From positions 310,001-374,000 of the forward strand of contig NZ_HG916854.1 of NCBI RefSeq assembly GCF_000577275.2: a DNA stretch of 64,000 nucleotides, in the 5' to 3' direction. The translations under genes were made by a program, and so were the position numbers. Origin of the DNA: Rhizobium favelukesii (GTDB lineage: Bacteria > Pseudomonadota > Alphaproteobacteria > Rhizobiales > Rhizobiaceae). Each line of letters starts with the position of its first letter. Position 1 is the stretch's first letter. The notes under the pieces were generated by a model that worked only from the letters and a program-made list of their open reading frames with translations, was not told where the DNA came from and searched no databases. Positions 1-8,951 of the stretch are shown here, one piece after another.

Positions 1-357
1 CGCTTTGTCCAGGAGGTGCCTCAACTAAGTAGTATCGATGTTGGAAAGCAGTCTGGATCCAGCGCAAAGAACAGCTACGCAACAGCAGCGCGCTGGAAGA
101 AGAATGGCGAAATCATTTCCGTTCAGCATCGAGGCTCTGAGTTTTTCCCGGCGTTTCAGTTCCAGGACGGCCGACCGCACCCAACCATAAAGCAGGTTCT
201 GGCGGCGCTTCCTCAATCCATGACAGCCTGGCAGAAGGCGTGGTGGTTCGTGTCGTCGAACGGCTGGCTGGAAGATGCCGCACCTATCGATCTCCTCGAC
301 AATGCGGACGCCCTGGTGGCTGCGGCGAAGAAGGAACATGAGGAGGTTATTGGGTGA
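1..357 (+). CDS. Xre/MbcA/ParS-type antitoxin of a RES module (5' partial)
   Basis: The frame is open to the left edge, so the N-terminus is missing; an internal GTG at 16 has an AGGAG just before it but the upstream codons also read as protein. The visible C-terminal part (FQFQDGRPHPTIKQVLAALP, then WQKAWWFVSSNGWL and a final Asp/Ala/Glu-rich helix) has the layout of the toxin-binding domain found at the end of antitoxins that pair with RES-domain toxins. Its stop overlaps the GTG start of the next gene, which encodes a RES protein, so the two are translationally coupled. Expected role: binds and neutralises the toxin and represses the operon. The family call rests mainly on the partner gene. 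Confidence 0.7.
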   Translation, partial: RFVQEVPQLSSIDVGKQSGSSAKNSYATAARWKKNGEIISVQHRGSEFFPAFQFQDGRPHPTIKQVLAALPQSMTAWQKAWWFVSSNGWLEDAAPIDLLDNADALVAAAKKEHEEVIG

Positions 358-995
358 GGGGGAACAGTGTTCCTCCTCCACCGGCTGCATTCGCGACCGT
401 CAATATCGCGACGATCAGCGCTGGATCGGTACTTCATCGGACACATGCATCTGCGTTTCGTCCGGGTCAGTTCAATCCGTGCCTCGGGCAACCGACCAGA
501 TTTGCGCCGTTCGCAGACGCGACTGGCACATGTGTTCCATCGCTTTATGCGGCGACCAGCCGGGAGGCTGCCGCGTTCGAGAGCATATTTCATGATATTG
601 CTCCTACTGCGCGATTTAAAACCATTCGCTTGGGCACGATCCAATCGCGGAGCGTCAGCAGAATCGTTCCAAATAAAGACCTTCCTGTCGTCAATCTTTA
701 TTCCCCCGACCTCAAAGCCTGGGGTATCGCCCGCACGAATTTGATAGAGACACCAAAGTCGGCCTATCTGAAAACGGTCTTGTGGGCGCAGGCTCTTCAC
801 AGAGCGTATCCCGATATCAAAGGCTTGATCTGGACGTCGCGCCAATGCGATCCGGAGAGCTGCCTGATCTTTTTTGGAGACCGTCTCCGAGAGAGCGACT
901 TTGATGTCTTGGATTGTATCGATGTAGCTACAAATCCCAACCTTCTTCTCGAGTTGAGGGGCTGGGGTAAGCGCGCAGGAATTACGATTATCTGA
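354..995 (+). CDS. RES-domain toxin
   Basis: 213 aa. The RES family toxins studied so far degrade or modify NAD+. The stretch around residues 27-75 (SVLHRTHASAFRPGQFNPC, later SLYAATSREAAAFESIFHD) has the conserved Arg, the F/P-x-QFN segment and the Tyr-Ala plus Glu region of RES domains; a second conserved block with WTSRQCDPESCLIFF lies near residue 165. It starts at a GTG overlapping the antitoxin stop (GTGA). This is one of two RES/Xre pairs in the window, and it belongs to a longer, different subtype from the pair at 20.5-21.4 kb. Activity is inferred from the family only. Confidence 0.85.
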   Translation: MRGNSVPPPPAAFATVNIATISAGSVLHRTHASAFRPGQFNPCLGQPTRFAPFADATGTCVPSLYAATSREAAAFESIFHDIAPTARFKTIRLGTIQSRSVSRIVPNKDLPVVNLYSPDLKAWGIARTNLIETPKSAYLKTVLWAQALHRAYPDIKGLIWTSRQCDPESCLIFFGDRLRESDFDVLDCIDVATNPNLLLELRGWGKRAGITII

Positions 996-1106
996 CGGTC
1001 GTCTCCCAGCTGGCGGCTTTCAACCTTTTCCCGAAAGTCTGCGAGTCCCGACAGAAGCGGAACTCTTTTATCTATCGGTCAACGCGACGCATGCGGCAGC
1101 TGGGCG

Positions 1107-2063
1107 TCACGCCTTGCCCTTGCGGACAACGTCGGCAATCGTCACCTTCTTGGGAATGAGCTTGAGTTTGAAAAAGGTGTCGGCGATGTCTTGCTGCTGC
1201 GCGACGACGGCGTCATCCAGGTTCTTGACCCCGTAGGACTGACGCTCGAGCGCCTTGACGAGGACAGGTTCAGGGATGCCGACCGATGGTGATAACTCTG
1301 CAGCCGCAGCCGTCGTGTCGGACTTGGTCCATTCGTCAATCTCGGAAATGGCGTCGATCAAGACATCGATCGCCTGGGCGTGGCCGTCGACCAGCGCCCT
1401 GGTGCCGAGATAGAACTGTTGATTGGGAACGATGCCCACGCCGTTTCTGAGTTCTCGCGCTTCGATCGCCACTTCCGCAGCTGCCTGGAAGGGATCCCAG
1501 ATGACCCATGCATCCACCGCGCCCTTTTCGAAGGCTGCGCGACCGTCGGCCGGGGCGAGGAACGATGGCTCCACGTCCTCATAGGACAAGCCAGCTTCTT
1601 CGAGCGCCCTAACGAGCAGGTAATGCACGTTCGAGCCCTTGTTGAAGGCGACCTTCTTGCCCTTCAGGTCCGCAACAGAGTTTATGGGGCTATCCTTCGG
1701 GACAAGTATGGCTTCGCCGCGCGGGGCGGGCGGCTCGTGTGCGATGTAGACAAGCGGAGCGTTCGCGGCCTGGGCGAAGATCGGCGGCGTTTCGCCGGTC
1801 GATCCGAAATCGACAGCACCAGCGTTCAGGGCCTCGAGGAGCTGGGGACCGCCCGGAAACTCGGTCCATTCAAGCTTGTAGTCGATGGGTTCAAGTTTCT
1901 TCTCCAGCGTCCCTTTGCCCTTGAGAAGCACCAGAGTCCCATATTTCTGGTAGCCGATACGTACGACCTTGTCAGCCGCGCCAGCCAGTCGAACATGCGT
2001 CAAAGGTGTCGCGATGGCACCTGCCACCACCGCAGTGAAAGCTCGTCTCGTGATTTTCATCAT
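1107..2063 (-). CDS. Aliphatic sulfonate-type ABC substrate-binding protein (SsuA family)
   Basis: 318 aa periplasmic binding protein. Residues 1-30 carry TRRAFTAVVAGAIATP, a TAT-like signal peptide. The mature part starts with VVRIGYQKYGTLVLLKGKG, and FPGGPQLLEALNAGAVDFG plus GDTPPIFAQAA-like text (here GETPPIFAQAA) are typical of SsuA proteins that bind alkanesulfonates or taurine. WVIWDPFQAA is also a family landmark. RBS GGAGGG lies directly before the double ATG. No ssuB, ssuC or ssuD lies nearby, so this is an orphan component that must borrow a transporter or is a leftover of an eroded cluster; a LysR remnant lies just upstream. The exact substrate is not determinable. Confidence 0.85.
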   Translation of the reverse strand: MMKITRRAFTAVVAGAIATPLTHVRLAGAADKVVRIGYQKYGTLVLLKGKGTLEKKLEPIDYKLEWTEFPGGPQLLEALNAGAVDFGSTGETPPIFAQAANAPLVYIAHEPPAPRGEAILVPKDSPINSVADLKGKKVAFNKGSNVHYLLVRALEEAGLSYEDVEPSFLAPADGRAAFEKGAVDAWVIWDPFQAAAEVAIEARELRNGVGIVPNQQFYLGTRALVDGHAQAIDVLIDAISEIDEWTKSDTTAAAAELSPSVGIPEPVLVKALERQSYGVKNLDDAVVAQQQDIADTFFKLKLIPKKVTIADVVRKGKA

Positions 2064-2345
2064 ACCCTCCGGAATAAGACGACGCTAAATTAAAGTGTCT
2101 CTACATTTTTACTAGAATATACGTACTCGCGCGTCCGCTTCTCCGGGATTCGCTTTTTGTTCTGTCCCGACAGCGAGCAAAAAGAACTGCGCCTCATGCT
2201 GATCCGGATTTTAACGCGGGGGCCGCTTGACGATGGTCTCAAAGTCCAGGTGACCTTCACCGGCACTGGAAAAGCGCCTTTGATCACAGCATCCAAGAAG
2301 CTTTGCTTCACGGCGGCCATCCGAAATTGGTCCATTGGTTCTCGG

Positions 2346-2600
2346 CTACAGGCGCTGAATGAAGCAAAAGCGCAAATGCTTGCCTCGCCAGGCCGGAAGG
2401 AAATCGATCAGCTCGCGGTTCTCGAGCCGTTCGCTGCCCCACCCGATGATCTGTGCGATACCAGTCCCGGCAATGCATTCCTCCAGCATCTATTTGGGGT
2501 CTGTGAACCTGAGGAGGCCGCTGGCAACCGCGACAATCTACTGATCGCGGACGAAACTCCCAATCGAGGCCTGCCTTTATGAGGATCAAGGAACTGCAGA
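2346..2600 (-). pseudogene. LysR-family regulator, C-terminal fragment with stop codons
   Basis: Reading the minus strand in one frame gives IVAVASGLLRFTDPK, a TAG, then MLEECIAGTGIAQIIGWGSE and ENRELIDFLPAW. This is the end of a LysR substrate-binding domain, where the normal pattern is a short strand, an Asp-Pro, an ALE-AAxAGxGIAQ helix and a basic C-terminal strand. Two in-frame stops (upstream of IVAVAS and before MLEE) and the absence of the helix-turn-helix show it is dead and truncated. It lies upstream of the orphan sulfonate-binding protein gene on the same strand, so it may be what is left of a local regulator. Confidence 0.65.
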
Positions 2601-3112
2601 CAGCGATGCTTAGATTAGGAGTTTTCTTCGGTTGTCGATACTAAGTTTAGGGTGCCGGGTCTTTCAGTGCGTCGAGGGCCCATTCCAGCGCGATGCATGG
2701 TGGCACCAGTTGCTGCTCGATCATCACGATCTGCGGCTTGGCGTTTTCGTCTTCCAGCAGTTGGAAGCCCGGTAAGGCCTATTTTAGGCTATTGACGCTT
2801 CCCCCGCACACCTATTGATACTTTCCCCGCATTTCTATTAACACTTTCCCCACAAGGATTTTTTCCCCCAGGCTGAAGTGAACCATCATGGACGACTCTC
2901 AAAGAGGCAATATCCATGAAGAACCGAGTTCTCATCCAGGGGCAGCACGCCACAGCCGTTGGTCTCTGCTGCATGGGCTTCAACTTTAGCTACCGCCATT
3001 GGTCAGGCAACCGGTCTGCGCAATGTTTTCGAGTGAAACCTTGGAGCGATTGGATAGCGCGTTCGCGCGCTTTGCGGATCAATGCGGCTTTCTCCGAAGC
3101 ATTCGAAGTGAA
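2601..3112. other. Gene-poor stretch with remnants
   Basis: No complete gene was found. A minus-strand reading frame ending at 2647 (ALPGFQLLEDENAKPQIVM near its start, VPPCIALEWALDALKDPAP at its end) looks like the tail of a lost protein that I cannot name. The three 23-bp direct repeats listed separately separate this tail from the response regulator gene. The plus-strand frames in this stretch show no family signal. Confidence 0.4.
2789..2857 (+). repeat. Three tandem 23-bp direct repeats
   Basis: Units start at 2789, 2812 and 2835, exactly 23 bp apart. Their cores are CTATTGACGCTTCCCCCGCA, CTATTGATACTTTCCCCGCA and CTATTAACACTTTCCCCACA. Spaced multiple repeats of this kind are known at the ends of IS21-family elements, where the transposase binds them, and as plasmid iterons. 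No istA/istB or rep gene lies beside them, so a relic IS end is the simplest reading. Confidence 0.7.
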
Positions 3113-4024
3113 TCACATCTCGTGCAGGACATGAGCGGCTTTGACGGCGGCAGAGGCGCGGTTTTCGACACCGAGCTTCACGTAGATCTGTTCGAGATGC
3201 TTGTTTACGGTGCGCGCCGAAAGGCCAAGAATCTCGCCAATGTCGCGATTTGCCTTGCCCTTCGCAATCCATAGCAAAACCTCGGATTCCCTCTGTGTCA
3301 GCGAAAAATGCCGGCGCAGCACCTCGTCGTCGGCGCGCGCATTGTTCGCCGTGAGACGAAACAGATATTCGTCAGCACCGATCGCGCCGAGGAAGGCGAG
3401 CTGAAGCACGTCTTTGCCGGCACGCGAAACGGAGATCGCGCCGTCGCGCGCCGATCCCGAGCGGGTCTTCATCCAATCGGCAATCTTGCCGACCACGGTA
3501 TCCATCGCGTCGTCTCGCTCCATTGCGGCATTGACGAGGCGCGTCGCCTGTGGCGTCGACCAGTGAATATTCCCATTGCCCTTGACCGCAAGGAGATGCC
3601 TGCCGGCAGCATCCAGCGCCACGCGGGCGCTCAGCGCCGAACGCGCGTTGCGTAGATGGACTCCGATGCGGGCGCGCAGCTCATCGATGTTGATCGGCTT
3701 CGTCAGGTAGTCGACGCCTCCGGATTCGAGAGCACGAACGACGTGCTCGGTCTCCGTCAGCCCGGTCATGAAGATGACGGGGATCTGACTGATCGCCGGG
3801 TTTGCCTTCAGTTTCCTGCAGGTTTCAAATCCATCCATGGATGGCATGACCGCATCCAGCAGTATGAGGTCGGGGGTAATGCGCTCCACGATATTTAGCG
3901 CCGCCGATCCCGACGTTGCTATCAATACCGAGAATCCGGATTGTTCCAGAGCGTCGGTCAGGAACCCCAGTGCTTCCGGCGAGTCATCCACCAGCAGAAC
4001 GATGTCGCGCGGAAGCTCAGCCAA
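3113..4024 (-). CDS. Response regulator, REC plus LuxR-type HTH
   Basis: 303 aa. Residues 8-125 form a receiver domain with Asp13/Asp14, the phosphoacceptor Asp57 (LILLDAVMPSMDGF) and Lys109 (YLTKPIN). After a linker, residues about 235-300 form a NarL/LuxR-class helix-turn-helix (LTQRESEVLLWIAKGKANRD, LSARTVNKHLEQIYVKLGV). The start overlaps the last codons of the hybrid kinase gene by 8 bp, so the pair is co-translated. Divergence of the pair from urtA makes this the likely activator of urea uptake. A candidate target palindrome lies at 7512-7527. Confidence 0.9.
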   Translation of the reverse strand: MAELPRDIVLLVDDSPEALGFLTDALEQSGFSVLIATSGSAALNIVERITPDLILLDAVMPSMDGFETCRKLKANPAISQIPVIFMTGLTETEHVVRALESGGVDYLTKPINIDELRARIGVHLRNARSALSARVALDAAGRHLLAVKGNGNIHWSTPQATRLVNAAMERDDAMDTVVGKIADWMKTRSGSARDGAISVSRAGKDVLQLAFLGAIGADEYLFRLTANNARADDEVLRRHFSLTQRESEVLLWIAKGKANRDIGEILGLSARTVNKHLEQIYVKLGVENRASAAVKAAHVLHEM

Positions 4025-7000
4025 GGGTTTCTACCTTCTTATCAAAGCGATGCAGGAAATTCATGAAGCCGTTGAGATCGAAGGCGGCAACATAAGTACG
4101 GAGGTCATCCGTAAATGGCTGATTTGCCTCCACCTTGGCAAGGTCGGCGAGCTTTGCCTCGATGCCCCTGATGTAGCCGATCTCGGCGAGCCGCAACAAT
4201 TCCTGCAGATGCGCGGGTCCCGGGCTCAGCAACGGCCGTTCATGCTTGGTGGGGGTAGGCGGGGTCGCCTCCGCATAGAGCCATTTCAGGCCCAGATGGA
4301 GTGCAAGCTTGTCACGCAGCTGCTTGATGTCGACCGGCTTGCCGATGGCATCATTGTGACTGTCGTCGCTGTCGCGGTGAGCGGCGGCATCGCCGATATT
4401 GGCTGACAGCATGACGATCGGAGCGACCTGGCCATGTGCGCGCAGGCGCGAAACGAGTTGCCATCCATTCATGCCGGGCATCAAGATATCGACGAGAAAA
4501 AGATCGGGCTGGATGCCTTCGATTAAGGTCAGGCAGTCGGCGCCGCTCGCGGCAGTCAGGACGACAAAGTCGAGAGGGACAAGAACCTCGCGCATCATTT
4601 CGCGGTGGTCTTCATTATCGTCCACGACGACAATCGTACGACGCGGCCCGTCGTAACTGATGATCTTCTTCTCCTGTGGTGGGACGCTCATTTCGCGAAG
4701 CACAGCCGAAAGCATAAGCCGAACGCGAAACACCGTTCCACGGTCCCTCTCGCTGCTCACCGAGATTTCGCCGCCGAGCGTGTTGGTCAAAAGCCGCGTG
4801 ATCGTCAGACCAAGACCGAGGCCGGGCATCGGCCGGATGCTGTCGGCCTCGCCACGCTGGAACGGCTCGTAGATGCGGCTCAAGTCCTTCTCGGCGATGC
4901 CGCGGCCAGTGTCGGTGACCGTGAAGGTCGCCACCTGGCTGCGGTATCCGACGTCGAAGGTGACGCTGCCCTCGTCGGTGAACTTGATGGCGTTGGAGAG
5001 CAGGTTGACGAGAATCTGGCGCAGCCGCTTCTCGTCGGTGCGCACAAATTGCGGAAGGGCCGGCGAGCGGTCATGATGGAAGGTCAGTCCCTTGGCATGT
5101 GCCTGCGGGCGGAACATGTCGACGATCTGATCCAGGAAATCCTGGATGTTGATCTCGTTGGAATAGACCTGCAGGCGCCCGGCTTCGATCTTGGAAATAT
5201 CGAGAAGCCCATCGATAAGACCAGACAGGTGCTCGGCGCTGCGGCGGATCACCTTGATCGAGGATTGCCGCGGGGCGGGAATCGTCTCGTCGCGCTCGAG
5301 GATCTGCGCGTAGCCGAGGACGGCATTGAGCGGTGTGCGCAATTCGTGACTGAGGCCGACGACATAGCGGCTCTTGGCGCGGTTGGCGGCCTCTGCCGTT
5401 TCCTTGGCGGTCTGCAGCGCCGCGTCCGTCTTCTTGTGGGCAGCGATTTCCTTCAGCAGCAGCGTGTTCTGGCGCGAAGATTCCTCCTCGGCGACGACCC
5501 GGCTATCATGGGCAAGCACATAGAACCAGCAGACGACCCCGGCGATGACCGCAAAGACGAAGAAGACGACCAGGATGGTGCCGTTGACCACCTCGGCGGT
5601 TTCCGGCGAAGCGGCGGAAACTTGATGGGCGATCATCGCAAGGATGGCGCCGACCGCGGTGAGCGCCAGCACGACGGCAATGCCGTAGCGGCCAAGGCGG
5701 GTGGTCAGCTTCTCGACGACGGTCTCAGGCAGCACTGCCTTGGCGACCGTGCCGATCTGGGCATTCAAGCGCGCCTTCGGTTTGCACATATCGTGGCATC
5801 GGCTGTCGAGCGAACAGCAGAGCGAGCAGATCGGTGCCGCGTAGGCCGGGCACCAGGCCATGTCTTCCGGCTCGAAGGGATGTTCGCAGACCGAGCAGGT
5901 GATGTTGGTCAGGTTCTTCCAGCTGTGGCGCGGCTTGCGCGCGAGGTAGAACTTGCCCTTCGTACCCCAGGCGATCAGCGGCGAGGCAATGAGCGCGACA
6001 ACGAGACTGATGTAGGGAGCCAGCGACGCGGCGATGGAGCCGAAGACCCCGAAATGCGCAATCAACGCGATGCCGGCCGACAGCGTCATGGCGCCAAGGC
6101 CGACCGGGTTGATATCGTAGAGGTGGGCGCGCTTGAATTCGATGCCGGGAGGGGCGAGGCCAAGCGGCTTGTTGATGAAGAGATCGGCGGAGATCGTGCA
6201 AAGCCATGCCATGGCGATAATCGAAAAGATGCCGAGCGTCTCCTCGAGCAGCCTGTAGATGCCAAGCTCCATCAGGAGAAGCGCAATCGCCACGTTGAAA
6301 ATGAGCCAGATGACGCGGCCAGGATGGCTGTGCGTCAGGCGTGAGAAGAAGTTCGACCAGGCGAGCGATCCGGCATAGGCGTTCATCACATTGATCTTCA
6401 GCTGCGAGACCACCACGAAGGCGGCCATCAGCAGCAATGCGGCATTGTGCCAGGGGATCATGTAGCCGAACGCCGTCAGGTACATCTGTGCGGGATCGGC
6501 GGCGCGATCGACCGGTACGCCCGAAGCGAAGGTCAGGACGACCAGAAAGGAGCCCGCAAGCAGCTTTGGCGCCCCGATGATGACCCAGCCTGGACCGGCA
6601 AGGAAGACGGCCAGGCGATGGCGCCAGTTGCGCTGCTTTTCCGGCGGCAGGAAGCGCAGGAAGTCGGCCTGCTCACCGATCTGCGACATCAGCGCCAGGA
6701 TGACGGCGGACGCTGCGCCGAACTCCACGAGATCGAAGGACGCGACAGTGCCCGGAGGGCCGGAGGCGTGGCGGATGCCAGCGAAGGCCCGCCAGAGATC
6801 GAACTTCTCCCAGTCCATCACGGCAATGAAAATGAAGGGAAGAACGTTGAGTACGATCCAGAACGGCTGCGTGAGCAGTTGAAACCGGCTGATAAGGCGG
6901 ACTCCATGCGTTACCAGCGGAATGACCATGACGGCGCTGATGATGTAGCCGATCCAGAGCGGGATGCCGAGCGTCAGCTCCAGCGCACCCGACATGATCG

Positions 7001-7403
7001 AGGCTTCGATCGCAAACAGCATGAAGGTGAAGCTGGCATAGATCAGCGAGGTGACGGTCGAGCCGATGTAGCCGAAGCTCGCACCGCGCGTCAGCAGATC
7101 GATGTCGACGCCATGGCGGATCGCATAGCGGCTGATGGGCAGGCCAATCGCCAGCATGGCGATAGAGGCGACGAGGATCGCGTAGAAGGCGTTGGTCGTG
7201 CCGTAGGACAGCGTAATTGCGCCGCCGATAGCCTCAAGCGCCAGGAAGGAAATCGCGCCGATCGCGGTTTGCGAAATACGCTGGGAGGAGAATTGCCGTG
7301 CGCTCTTCGCAGTAAAGCGCAGCGCGTAGTCTTCGAGTGTCTGGTTCGCGACCCAGCGATTGTATTCGCGCCTGACTGGAATGATGCGTTGCCGCGCTGC
7401 CAT
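4017..7403 (-). CDS. NCS1-type transporter fused to hybrid histidine kinase
   Basis: 1128 aa. Residues about 30-490 form a multi-pass membrane domain resembling purine/cytosine/allantoin permeases (NCS1), starting AIGAISFLALEAIGGAITLS. Residues about 500-540 hold an eight-Cys cluster (CSVCEHPFEPEDMAWCPAYA, then CSLCCSLDSRCHDMC) that looks like a zinc-binding module. Two more membrane helices and a coiled coil follow. The HisKA domain has SHELRTPLNAVLGYAQ (His near 685), HATPase_c has NLLSNAIKF and GLGLGLTITRL, and a C-terminal receiver has LFLVDILMPGMNGW. It belongs to the transporter-coupled sensor kinases (compare CbrA, which carries an SLC5 domain). Its position divergent from urtABCDE suggests it senses urea or a nucleobase-derived compound. 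All kinase residues appear intact. Confidence 0.9.
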   Translation of the reverse strand: MAARQRIIPVRREYNRWVANQTLEDYALRFTAKSARQFSSQRISQTAIGAISFLALEAIGGAITLSYGTTNAFYAILVASIAMLAIGLPISRYAIRHGVDIDLLTRGASFGYIGSTVTSLIYASFTFMLFAIEASIMSGALELTLGIPLWIGYIISAVMVIPLVTHGVRLISRFQLLTQPFWIVLNVLPFIFIAVMDWEKFDLWRAFAGIRHASGPPGTVASFDLVEFGAASAVILALMSQIGEQADFLRFLPPEKQRNWRHRLAVFLAGPGWVIIGAPKLLAGSFLVVLTFASGVPVDRAADPAQMYLTAFGYMIPWHNAALLLMAAFVVVSQLKINVMNAYAGSLAWSNFFSRLTHSHPGRVIWLIFNVAIALLLMELGIYRLLEETLGIFSIIAMAWLCTISADLFINKPLGLAPPGIEFKRAHLYDINPVGLGAMTLSAGIALIAHFGVFGSIAASLAPYISLVVALIASPLIAWGTKGKFYLARKPRHSWKNLTNITCSVCEHPFEPEDMAWCPAYAAPICSLCCSLDSRCHDMCKPKARLNAQIGTVAKAVLPETVVEKLTTRLGRYGIAVVLALTAVGAILAMIAHQVSAASPETAEVVNGTILVVFFVFAVIAGVVCWFYVLAHDSRVVAEEESSRQNTLLLKEIAAHKKTDAALQTAKETAEAANRAKSRYVVGLSHELRTPLNAVLGYAQILERDETIPAPRQSSIKVIRRSAEHLSGLIDGLLDISKIEAGRLQVYSNEINIQDFLDQIVDMFRPQAHAKGLTFHHDRSPALPQFVRTDEKRLRQILVNLLSNAIKFTDEGSVTFDVGYRSQVATFTVTDTGRGIAEKDLSRIYEPFQRGEADSIRPMPGLGLGLTITRLLTNTLGGEISVSSERDRGTVFRVRLMLSAVLREMSVPPQEKKIISYDGPRRTIVVVDDNEDHREMMREVLVPLDFVVLTAASGADCLTLIEGIQPDLFLVDILMPGMNGWQLVSRLRAHGQVAPIVMLSANIGDAAAHRDSDDSHNDAIGKPVDIKQLRDKLALHLGLKWLYAEATPPTPTKHERPLLSPGPAHLQELLRLAEIGYIRGIEAKLADLAKVEANQPFTDDLRTYVAAFDLNGFMNFLHRFDKKVETLG

Positions 7404-7511
7404 GCGTTCGTGCCAGCCCCTTTGTTCCCCTTGTCATGCGTTCGTAACACGGAACGACGCAGGGCTTAAGAGTGTGGTGCAACGCAAAACTGCACATTTC
7501 GCCCCGTCTAC

Positions 7512-7527
7512 TACGTCATATTACGTA
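7512..7527. promoter_or_regulatory. Candidate operator between kinase gene and urtA
   Basis: A perfect inverted repeat TACGT-N6-ACGTA sits in the 217-bp divergent spacer, about 95 bp before urtA. Palindromes of this size are typical targets of NarL/LuxR-class response regulators, and the adjacent regulator is of that class. The link is inferred from position. Confidence 0.45.
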
Positions 7528-7620
7528 TACGGTTTCGCAGTGCAGCACCGGATAGTCCCTTAAGCAACAGTTAACTTCCGTTTTCGGTCTGTTGTCGAAC
7601 AAGAAGAGGGGATCAACCAG

Positions 7621-8913
7621 ATGAATCTCAAGTCCTATATCACGGGCGCCGCACTCGGCGCCGTCATGTCGGCTACGGCCGCATTCCATGGAGCCGTTGC
7701 CGCTGACGACACCATCAAGGTCGGCGTGCTTCATTCGCTGTCCGGCACGATGGCGATTTCCGAAACCACGCTGAAAGACGCCATGCTGATGCTCATCGAC
7801 GAGCAGAACAAGAAGGGCGGCCTTCTCGGCAAGAAGCTCGAAGCCGTCGTCGTCGATCCGGCTTCCGACTGGCCACTGTTTGCCGAAAAGGCACGCGAGC
7901 TGATCGAAAAGGACAAGGTCGCGGCCGTCTTCGGTTGCTGGACCTCGTCTTCGCGCAAGTCGGTTCTGCCGGTTTTCGAAGAACTGAACTCGATTCTCTT
8001 CTACCCGGTACAATACGAGGGTGAAGAGTCCTCGCGCAACATCTTCTACACCGGCGCTGCTCCGAACCAACAGGCTATCCCGGCTGTCGACTATCTGATG
8101 GAAAAGGAAGGCGTTAAGCGCTTCGTTCTCGAAGGCACCGACTACGTCTATCCTCGCACCACCAACAAGATCCTGGAAGCCTACCTGATCGCCAAGGGCA
8201 TTCCGAAGGAAGACATCATCATCAACTACACACCGTTCGGCTTCTCCGATTGGCAGACCGAAGTTTCCAAGATCAAGGAATTCGGCGCTGCCGGCAAGAA
8301 GACCGCCGTCGTCTCTACCATCAACGGTGACGCCAACGTTCCCTTCTACAAGGAACTCGGCAACCAGGGCGTCAAGGCAACCGACATCCCGGTCGTCGCC
8401 TTCTCGGTCGGCGAAGAAGAACTTGCCGGTCTCGACACCAAGCCGCTCGTCGGCCACCTTGCTGCCTGGAACTACTTCGAGTCGGTCGAAAGCCCGGCCA
8501 ACAAGAAGTTCATCAAGGAATGGCACGCGTTCACCAAGAACGACAAGCGCGTGACCAATGACCCGATGGAAGCTGCCTATATCGGCTTCAACGCTTGGGT
8601 TAAGGCTGTCCAGGCTGCCGGCACGACCGACACGGACAAGGTGCTCGACACCATCATCGGCACCACGGTTCCGAATCTGTCGGGCGGCTTTGCAACCGTC
8701 ATGCCGAACCACCACATCACCAAGCCGGTTCTGATCGGCGAAATCCAGGGCAACGGCCAGTTCGAAATCGTTCAGCAGACCCCGGCGGTCGTTGGCGACG
8801 AGTGGTCCGACTACCTGCCGGACTCCAAGGATCTGATCTCCGATTGGCGCAAGCCCATGAACTGCGGCAACTTCAACGTTGCCACGGGCAAGTGCGGCGG
8901 CAAGGGCTCGTGA
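7621..8913 (+). CDS. urtA: Urea ABC transporter, substrate-binding protein
   Basis: 430 aa periplasmic protein that captures urea for the UrtBCDE importer. Residues 1-27 form a Sec signal peptide (GAALGAVMSATAAFHGAVAA). The mature part begins DDTIKVGVLHSLSGTMAISE, which with AAVFGCWTSSSRKSVLPVFE and NSILFYPVQYEGEESSRNI is diagnostic for UrtA within the branched-chain amino-acid binding fold. RBS GAGGGG precedes the ATG. It is the first gene of urtABCDE, and a hairpin after its stop probably raises its expression over the membrane components. Confidence 0.97.
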   Translation: MNLKSYITGAALGAVMSATAAFHGAVAADDTIKVGVLHSLSGTMAISETTLKDAMLMLIDEQNKKGGLLGKKLEAVVVDPASDWPLFAEKARELIEKDKVAAVFGCWTSSSRKSVLPVFEELNSILFYPVQYEGEESSRNIFYTGAAPNQQAIPAVDYLMEKEGVKRFVLEGTDYVYPRTTNKILEAYLIAKGIPKEDIIINYTPFGFSDWQTEVSKIKEFGAAGKKTAVVSTINGDANVPFYKELGNQGVKATDIPVVAFSVGEEELAGLDTKPLVGHLAAWNYFESVESPANKKFIKEWHAFTKNDKRVTNDPMEAAYIGFNAWVKAVQAAGTTDTDKVLDTIIGTTVPNLSGGFATVMPNHHITKPVLIGEIQGNGQFEIVQQTPAVVGDEWSDYLPDSKDLISDWRKPMNCGNFNVATGKCGGKGS

Positions 8914-8951
8914 GTGATGTGTACCACCCCGTCACTCTGATTGCCTGAAGA

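Noticed and set aside
4605..6344. 579-codon plus-strand open frame inside the hybrid kinase gene
   Set aside because: It is antisense to an intact kinase and Arg/Asp/Gly-rich as expected from the complement of GC-rich coding DNA; no domain or RBS.
7441..7500. Possible NtrC site or sigma-54 promoter before urtA
   Set aside because: GTGGTGCA and TGCACA are present but spacing does not fit NtrC or the GG-N10-GC sigma-54 rule.
7516..8715. 399-codon minus-strand open frame over urtA
   Set aside because: Shadow of urtA in the opposite strand; no family features.
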